In this document: piece by piece, positions 57,896 to 64,000 of the stretch
Layout of the letters: the number at the start of each line of letters is the position of its first letter
How positions within the stretch are numbered: position 1 is the first letter of the stretch
NCBI GenBank assembly: GCA_003116995.1
Contig: BDSL01000102.1
Span: 248,001-312,000 of the forward strand
Direction: 5' to 3'
Source of the DNA: Yamagishiella unicocca
Taxonomy: Eukaryota; Chlorophyta; Chlorophyceae; Chlamydomonadales; Volvocaceae
Length of the DNA stretch: 64,000 bases
Program-made: the position numbers and the translations under genes
The notes under the pieces: model-generated
Told to the model about the DNA's origin: nothing
Database searches by the model: none
What the model saw: only the letters and a program-made list of their open reading frames with translations

Positions 57896-60800
57896 TCAGG
57901 CCGCCACCACCGCTGTACCCAGGCTCTGGCCACCAGCACCATCGGCGCTGCGCATGTGGCACACGTCCTGCAACGCCGAGCTGCCGCGCCCCGCCGGCCG
58001 GTCCAGCTGCAGGTCTGCCGCGGTGGGGCCCGCCGCCACGATACCCCCCGGGTTGAGCGGGAAGAGGCTGCGGAAGTACGACATCCGCGCCGTGTCCAGG
58101 TCTAACGTGTCGCTGACCTGCTCGGGGACGTGGACATGTTCACATTTGTAAGCTCTTTGGCATGCTAACGTACTCGTACCAGCTTGTGCATACGAAATCG
58201 TGAGTGTGTAAGGAGGCGCGCGTATGCGCGTGTGTGTGCGTGTGTTTACTTGCGTGTGTGTGTGCGTGTGTAATTGTGGAGAGTGGGGGCGGGGCGGGTA
58301 AGAGTCCGTTGGGGCCGTGTGGCAAGGACACCGCCGTTGGACTGCGTTGCAAAGCAGGGCAGGCAGGCGCCGTGTGTCACACCTGGACACGGGAGGACAC
58401 GGGAGTCAGGATGTCAGCTGCTACTTGTACCGCAGCTCTTTTGTGCGGGCAGCACCCACCCACCCACCTGCGGGCAGCACCCACCCACCCACGGGCCTTC
58501 CTCGAAACCCACCCACCTGCACCAGCGACCCGGGAACCTTGAGCTGCCAGATGTCCCGGGCCCACGCCGCCAGGGCCGGGTAGTCGCCGCCACTGCCTGT
58601 GGGCCCGCTGCCGAAGATGCGGCGGCGGCTGCACTTGAACAGCGGGCCGTACATGGAGTCCAGCCGGATGACGGTGGGGTACAACCACACGTCACTCTCC
58701 GTCAGCCTGGCGGGTGGCAGGGCGCGGCAGGGGGCGGCAGGGGGCAGCAGGGGTGGACGGGTTAGGGGGTCTGACCTGGGCTGGGGCTGGGCGGGCACTG
58801 GGCTGAGCCGTCCGGAGAAGCTCGAATAGTTGTGAGCCCCCACTAGGGCCCAACACGTACCGGGTACGATTACGCGCTCTAGCCGGGGCGCCTGCAACGC
58901 CCGGCCCTCCGGGCACGAACCCCACCCAACCCGCCGCACGCTGCTCCCGCCCGGCGGCCCCCGGGTGCGGTGCCCCTTCCCTCCCTCCAGCCCTCACCTG
59001 TCCCCTAGCAGGAACCTCGTCGATCCCAGCCTCGCCTCCATCTCGTCCAGTGCTGACCACAGCTCCGCCTGGGAGCAGGGACGCCAGGGCACAGCCATAC
59101 GTCCACTGCCGTCACAACCACCTCATGCTGACAACCAACAACCGACAACGACAACACCACCAGCAATGACAGCGATAACAGAGGGACACGAAATCACCAC
59201 CAACAGAACCGCTGGCGGACACAGCGGGATAACCCCACGGCAACCAACACGGCGCGAACCCCCACAACCAATGTCGTACCTGTACGGCGTCGTACGCTTC
59301 CTGAGTGGTCGCAAAGCCGGAACGGTAAACACCGTTGTTGATGGCCGAGTAGATCTGGGGCCGGGAGGAGTGGAGGAGTGAGGAGCGAGGGGTAGAGGGA
59401 AGTTGCGGATCCATCCTGCGCCCTCTCATGTCCCTCGTAATCCAGCAAAGCTGGATCCTTGTAAAACTATAAGTTGTAGTTTGTCCACTAGCATCCAGTA
59501 GCATCCAACACCAGAGTCTGCCGCGGGTTTCCTGGAAGCCCTGCACCACCCCTCTCAACCCCTCAGCTCTCTAATCCCCCTCGACCCCCTCACCCGGTCA
59601 TTCAGTTTGTCGATCTGCCCCGCCAGCTGCTGCGGCCGCAGCTCCACTCCCGTGCAGCCCGGCAGGTGCATCACGTCCAGGCTCCGGACGATGTCGGAGC
59701 TCTCGTTGCAGACAGCCACCCGCCGCAGACGGTCCACCAGCAGCGGCGCCGTGCAGCGACCGCGGAACCCCGGCTGGCAGGTGTCGTACACCTGCCTGCG
59801 CGGCGCGGCAGGCCCCACGCGAATGAGGAGAGCAGGGTGGTGTGAGCACCCCGGGGCTTGCACTCCGAAGGCCCCCACAGCGCCTAGCAGTTGAGATCCG
59901 CCGTACGCCATCCCCTCCCCACCGCCCCTCCCTCAGCCCACCTACCCACCACAAGTCTTGCGCCCCGAATATCGGATCCGGATCCGCGGATCCAAACACC
60001 CAGCCCCCTCGACGTGCGCGTGTGGGGTCGTCCTCCAGCCGAGTGATCGTCACGTGCTGGCGCGGCGACCTGCCCGCCGTGAGGGCCCCCCCTGGAGCCG
60101 CCATGAGGTGCCCCCGCAGCACCGCCGCCAGCGCCACTCGGTGGCACCAGGGGCAGGCGTTACCCAGATACAGGTGATAGCGGCCTGACTCGGACTGCGG
60201 AGGGGCGGGGCCGGGGGGAGGGGTTATGCAGGGGGGGGAGCCCCGATTTCACCGTATTACCCCCGATACGCAACGGGCCGAAAAGGAAGGCAGCGAGTGG
60301 CGAGCGTGTGGCCCTGCGCTGTCGTGGGTTGCAAGGAAAAGCCGTGTACGAAAGGGAAACCCGTGTACGAAAGGAAAACCGTGGGGTGGAGGTGGCACAC
60401 CCGGGGCGCTCAGCTGGCGGGAGGGAGGGAGGGAGGGCTTCCTGAAAGGGGGGCCGAGTAGGTGGGAGTGGTGGAGGCGTGTTTAACGCGGGCGGGCTGG
60501 GGTACAGAGGTAGGGCTGGGGTAGGGTGGTGCAGCCACCAGGGTCGGCTCACCGGGAACTGCTCATCCCCACCAGGGTCGGCTCACCGGGAACTGCTCAT
60601 CCCCTATCCGGCCACTGAAGGCGTACTGCGGCCTGCTGTACTGCCCCCCACGTGTCTGCGGTGCCATCTCCTGCATCATGGCCTGCCAGGCGAGCCGCCA
60701 GCCCTGCTTCACACCTGCAGGGCCGGGCAGGGTAGAGGCGGGGGTTCGAGGGAAACCCGTGGATGTCCGAAAAAAATCGTTTAAAGCAGAAGTTTTGAGA

Positions 60801-61954
60801 TGCATGCGGGAGAACTGGGTTGGGGATACGAAAGCCGAAGGTCGTAATATGACCTTTGGCGGCTAAGCTATATCGGCTACGGCGAGACGAAAGGAAGCGA
60901 GGACCCCGCGCGACGCACGTAAACTTTTCGCAGAACCGGTTTTGGGCGCTAGCAGGAGAACTGTGGGAGTTGGTGCGCTATGGGAGAGCGGACATCGCGG
61001 TCCGGTCCCAGTCCCAGTCCTAGTCGGAGTCCCAGTCCCGACCCGCCCGAATACCGACCAGATGCGTGAGGAAGCCGGTCATTACCAGAGAAGGTCCGCG
61101 GTCGTCCAGGAGAGGAGGCCGAAGCCGCGCCGCGCCGCCATGGGGGACGCGAAAGCCCAGACGCAGGTCCCGACGCCCGCAGACAAGAACGCAACGACTA
61201 GCAAAAAACTACCAGAACAGAGGCCCAACCCAGCGGCGGAACTCACCTGACCAGGGCCCAGAGCGGGTGGGGAAGGCGGTCGACGCGAAGCATGCGGGCA
61301 AGGGGCAGCAGGGGGCGTTAGGAACAACATCCAGGCGCGGGGGGGGGCGGGGCGGGGCGGGGGTACAGCAGCTCGTGTTGAGGAGGTTGATTGCGTCGGG
61401 CAGGGTGCGCGGACGGCACGAGGCTGTGGCCGCGGCAAGCCGCCCCCCGTGTGCTTGTGCAGGGCCACAACGAAACCAGTATCCTGATAATCAGGTGCGC
61501 CAAGACCGCTAACTCGAATAAGTAAAGCACCTCAATAATTATGCAGCCCTAGCCTTCCAGCTGCCGGCCGCCTGCCCCGCAACCATTCTGTATCATCGTG
61601 CGTGTCCCCTCTTCCAGCACCCGGCCGCCACCCACCGCTCACAAGCTGCCCCTGAGGCACCACTTTGTTGGCCCACTCCAGCAGCGAGATGCCCTTGTTG
61701 ACGGCAGGTCCAGGCGGGGCAGGAGGCGTTGACCGTCCCGCGGAATGGGCAACCAGCCCAAGGGTGTCGACGCGTGCGGCCGATGCTCGCCTCGGCGCGC
61801 CCGGCATGGGCGTTTGGCGCATCGAGCGGCCAGGTGTGCCTCCATCGTTAATTGCTCGCGCATGTTGCTGCCCAGCTGATGCCACTGACCATCGCTGCGG
61901 CAGCATTACTTGTCCGGTAGTTGCAAAGGGTCCTGGACGTTTAATGCTGTTCAC
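57896..61954 (-). CDS. Xi-class glutathione transferase (glutathionyl-hydroquinone reductase)
   Basis: Multi-exon gene from 61954 to a TGA at 57896. Exon 1 (61954-61636) encodes a possible transit peptide and LLEWANKVVPQGQLVSG. Exon 2 (60714-60587) gives KQGWRLAWQAMMQEMAPQ and the PQYAFSGRIGDEQFP segment. Exon 3 starts at 60194 and carries RYHLYLGNACPWCHRVALA with the catalytic Cys in CPWC. Later exons give FRGRCTAPLLVDRL, CNESSDIVRSLDV, AINNGVYRSGFATTQEAYDA, LTESDVWLYPTVIRLD and YFRSLFPLNPGGIVAAGP. All are hallmarks of the ECM4/YqjG (Xi) class, which reduces glutathionyl-hydroquinones with glutathione. The tail after VAAGP is about 45 residues of low complexity. Confidence 0.93.
58204..58271. 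repeat. (GT)n-rich microsatellite
   Basis: Imperfect GTGTGTGCGTGTGT tract in a GST intron. Confidence 0.85.
60537..60604. repeat. 34-bp tandem duplication covering a splice donor
   Basis: Two exact copies (60537-60570 and 60571-60604) duplicate the end of GST exon 2 with its GTGAGC donor. Only the exon-proximal donor at 60586 keeps the frame; using the second would add a stop codon. Confidence 0.9.
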
Positions 61955-62291
61955 GTATGCCTCTGTACGAGCTTGTGATCGGCATAAATTTTATGGATTT
62001 GGGGTGTGTTGGGTTGGGGTACACATGGAAAAGCGTACTGTACCCATGCATCCTGAGCTGACGTTGGCATTGAGACAAGTACGGTTAACTTCTAACCATG
62101 GCTACCTATGGAATACCTGCAGACCGTTAAGTATTGATATCCTAGCCTTAAAGCCGGCGTATGAGTTGACGCTGTCACTGCCACGTCGGGCTCGCGACGT
62201 CGATTGTCAAACCCCAGACCTACTTGCAACCTGCGCTCCCTGAGCATGTGATCCCGTCCCTACAAGCGATTTTCAATTTATCACAGCATTC
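61955..62291. promoter_or_regulatory. Shared 5' region, GST / lipase
   Basis: A 337-bp gap between divergent start codons. No TATA box was recognised. Confidence 0.5.
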
Positions 62292-63874
62292 ATGGCTTCT
62301 GGCGCACGGCGGCGTCCGCTGCCGAGCCAGCTCCATCGCCTGCTGGTGCTGGTTGCGCTGGCGCCCTTCTTCACAGATGGCGTACTGGCGCTGCGGCTTA
62401 TCTCCTTAGGCCGGATACGGGCAAAGCGGGGCGCGGATGCAAGCGATGGCGTCCTGCGCGAGGTCCTGTCACCGCAGTCGACCCTGTACTCACGCATCGC
62501 AGCCGGGCAGGTAGCGCTCGCTGGCGGCTCCAATTCCGCACCCTTATTAGCGACAGGTTCATCATCAAAGGTAGAACGGGTCTCCGCAGAAGGTGCTGAC
62601 GCAGCTTGTCTTCGCGACCCCGGCCTTGCCACGGTCTTCTCCTCGGAAGCAGCTCGCAGGCTCCCACGCCTCGCCCAAGACCCTAGCGTGCAGCTCGAAC
62701 CTGGGCCAGGGGGACACCCTCAGCATGACAGCGGCCAAAGCACTGAAGCTGGCGGCCACGGCCTCGACACCAGCGACCTCCCGCTCCAACACCAACAGCG
62801 GCAGCAGCAGCTGAGCGCTGCCGACCCACCCCCGCCCGAGTTCAACGTCGATGAGGCACGGGTCGCGGGTCAGCTCGCGTCCATCGCCTATTGCAGCCAC
62901 CCAGACCTGCTAGCGGCGTGGAACTGCAGCCGCTGCGTGGACGTGCCGGGGTTCGTATCGCACCGGGTGGTGTACGACTCGGTCTGGGACCTGGCAGCCT
63001 ACGCCGGGTACTACGCGCCGTGGAACGCGGTGGTGCTTTCCTTTCGGGGTACGGACTCGTCCAACTGGGGCCAGTGGGCGGAGAACATGCGGGCGTGGCG
63101 CACCGATCACATGTACCCGGTGCCGGACTTCCCGCACGCGCTCATCCACGCGGGGTTCTACACGCTGTGGACCGGCAGCACGCTGCAGGCCACCTTTGCG
63201 GAGGCGGTTTCGGAGCTGATGACGCTGCACCCCACGGCGCGCATGGTGGCGATCGGGCACTCCATGGGCGGCGCGCTGGCCCAGCTGGCGGCTCTGGAGT
63301 TCAAACTGGCGTACAATGGGACGAGCGCGACGGTGTACACGTTTGGGTCGCCGCGGGTGGGCAACCTGGCGTACCAGCAGGTGGGCGCGTGTGTGTGTGT
63401 GTTTTGGTTGGGCGGGTGGGAGCGAGGGGGAGCGTGGGGGAACGTGCTGAAGGGTCGGGAGGGGGAGCTTGAGAATGGGGGAAAAGAGGTGCGGAGAGAC
63501 AAGTGGGGTTACGATTCCAATCTCCATACCCCCTCCCCCTCCCTCCCGGCCCCCTGCCCGGGCGCCCTCGGCTCCCGCAGCTCTTCAACTCCTTCGTGGA
63601 CGTCTCATGGCGCTTCACGCACAACCGCGACATCGTGCCCAGCGTGCCGCTGCAGCTGATGGGCTTCCAGCACGTGGCGCGCGAGGTGTGGGAGGTGGAC
63701 GTGGAGGACCCGGGGGGCTCGGGCGGGGTGGAGCGCAAGCTGCTGCTGTGCGACGCCACCGGCGAGGACCCCTCCTGCCACAACTCCGCCTGCTACCTGG
63801 GGCTGTGCACCAGCATCGCGGACCACCTGTCGTACCTGGGGCTGCATATGTACCAGGACAGCGACGAGTGCTGA
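62292..63874 (+). CDS. Secreted class-3 (fungal-type) lipase
   Basis: Two exons, 62292-63380 and 63581-63874 (phase 0), encode 460 aa. An N-terminal signal peptide is visible (basic start, then LLVLVALAPFFTDGVLA). A variable Gln-rich region precedes the lipase domain: VAGQLASIAYCSHPDLLA, VVLSFRGTDSSNWGQW (oxyanion Thr/Asp region), the nucleophile elbow IGHSMGGALAQLAAL, TFGSPRVGNLAYQQ, the catalytic Asp in HNRDIVPSVP and the catalytic His in DHLSYLG. The Ser-Asp-His triad is complete. Several Cys in the C-terminus suit a disulfide-bonded secreted enzyme. It should hydrolyse acylglycerols or galactolipids outside the cytosol; the substrate is not shown. Confidence 0.94.
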
Positions 63875-64000
63875 GCAGGGACGAGGGGGGGAGGAGGGGG
63901 CAGGGCCGTGCGGGGGCGGGAGCGCTGGGAGAGGGCAGACGAGCGACTGACTGAGGGTTTGAGGGTGTGAATGGTGGAGCCGGACCCAGGGGGCTGAGCT
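63875..64000 (+). other. Lipase 3' UTR, window end
   Basis: Purine-rich G/A tract after the lipase stop. No TGTAA before the window ends. Confidence 0.5.

Noticed and set aside
1..64000. CRISPR arrays, bacterial operons, ribosome binding sites
   Set aside because: Sequence is eukaryotic nuclear DNA; tandem repeats here lack spacer-repeat alternation.

Overview
This is nuclear DNA from a eukaryote, most likely a volvocalean (Chlamydomonas-like) green alga. The sequence is GC-rich. Genes are split by short GT-AG introns, TGTAA polyadenylation signals follow several stop codons, and the gene content is algal: ciliary proteins, plastid-targeted proteins, an mTERF protein and co-linear tRNA genes. 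Most single open frames in this GC-rich DNA are not genes. The gene models below come from joining exons by family homology, splice sites and intron phase, and exon borders are stated where they could be fixed.

Left part (1-25300). Three minus-strand genes come first: a plastid CbbY-like HAD phosphatase, a RIB72/EFHC ciliary protein with an unusual Trp-repeat tail, and an mTERF protein. Three plus-strand genes follow: the spliceosomal Sm protein B with duplicated PPGM exons, an unrecognised 469-aa protein, and a 403-aa predicted plastid membrane protein. mTERF and SmB are head to head.

Middle (25300-42500). About 3.3 kb holds only tandem repeats. A divergent pair of paralogous single-pass membrane proteins with identical intron layout follows; I do not recognise the family. 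Next come a PIBF1/CEP90-type centriolar coiled-coil gene (minus) and, head to head with it, the proteasome beta-4 gene PBD1 (plus). A near-perfect 37-bp inverted repeat lies just before the array.

Array (42528-54970). Five tandem units each carry one minus-strand tRNA-iMet(CAT)/tRNA-Tyr(GTA, intron-containing) pair separated by a single nucleotide. Each unit starts with a short sequence related to the 3' tail of a LINE-like element. Different insertions sit at one site 76 bp upstream of the tRNAs. Layout is (A-B)(A-B)-C, so a recent duplication of the A-B pair is layered on an older one.

Right part (55000-64000). A low-molecular-weight PTP-fold protein that lacks the catalytic Cys, a Xi-class glutathione transferase (glutathionyl-hydroquinone reductase) and, head to head with it, a secreted class-3 lipase. 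Two or three genes are ciliary or centriolar (RIB72, PIBF1, perhaps the 469-aa protein) and several are plastid-targeted, but I see no operon-like functional unit. The most unusual system in the window is the tRNA/retroelement array.
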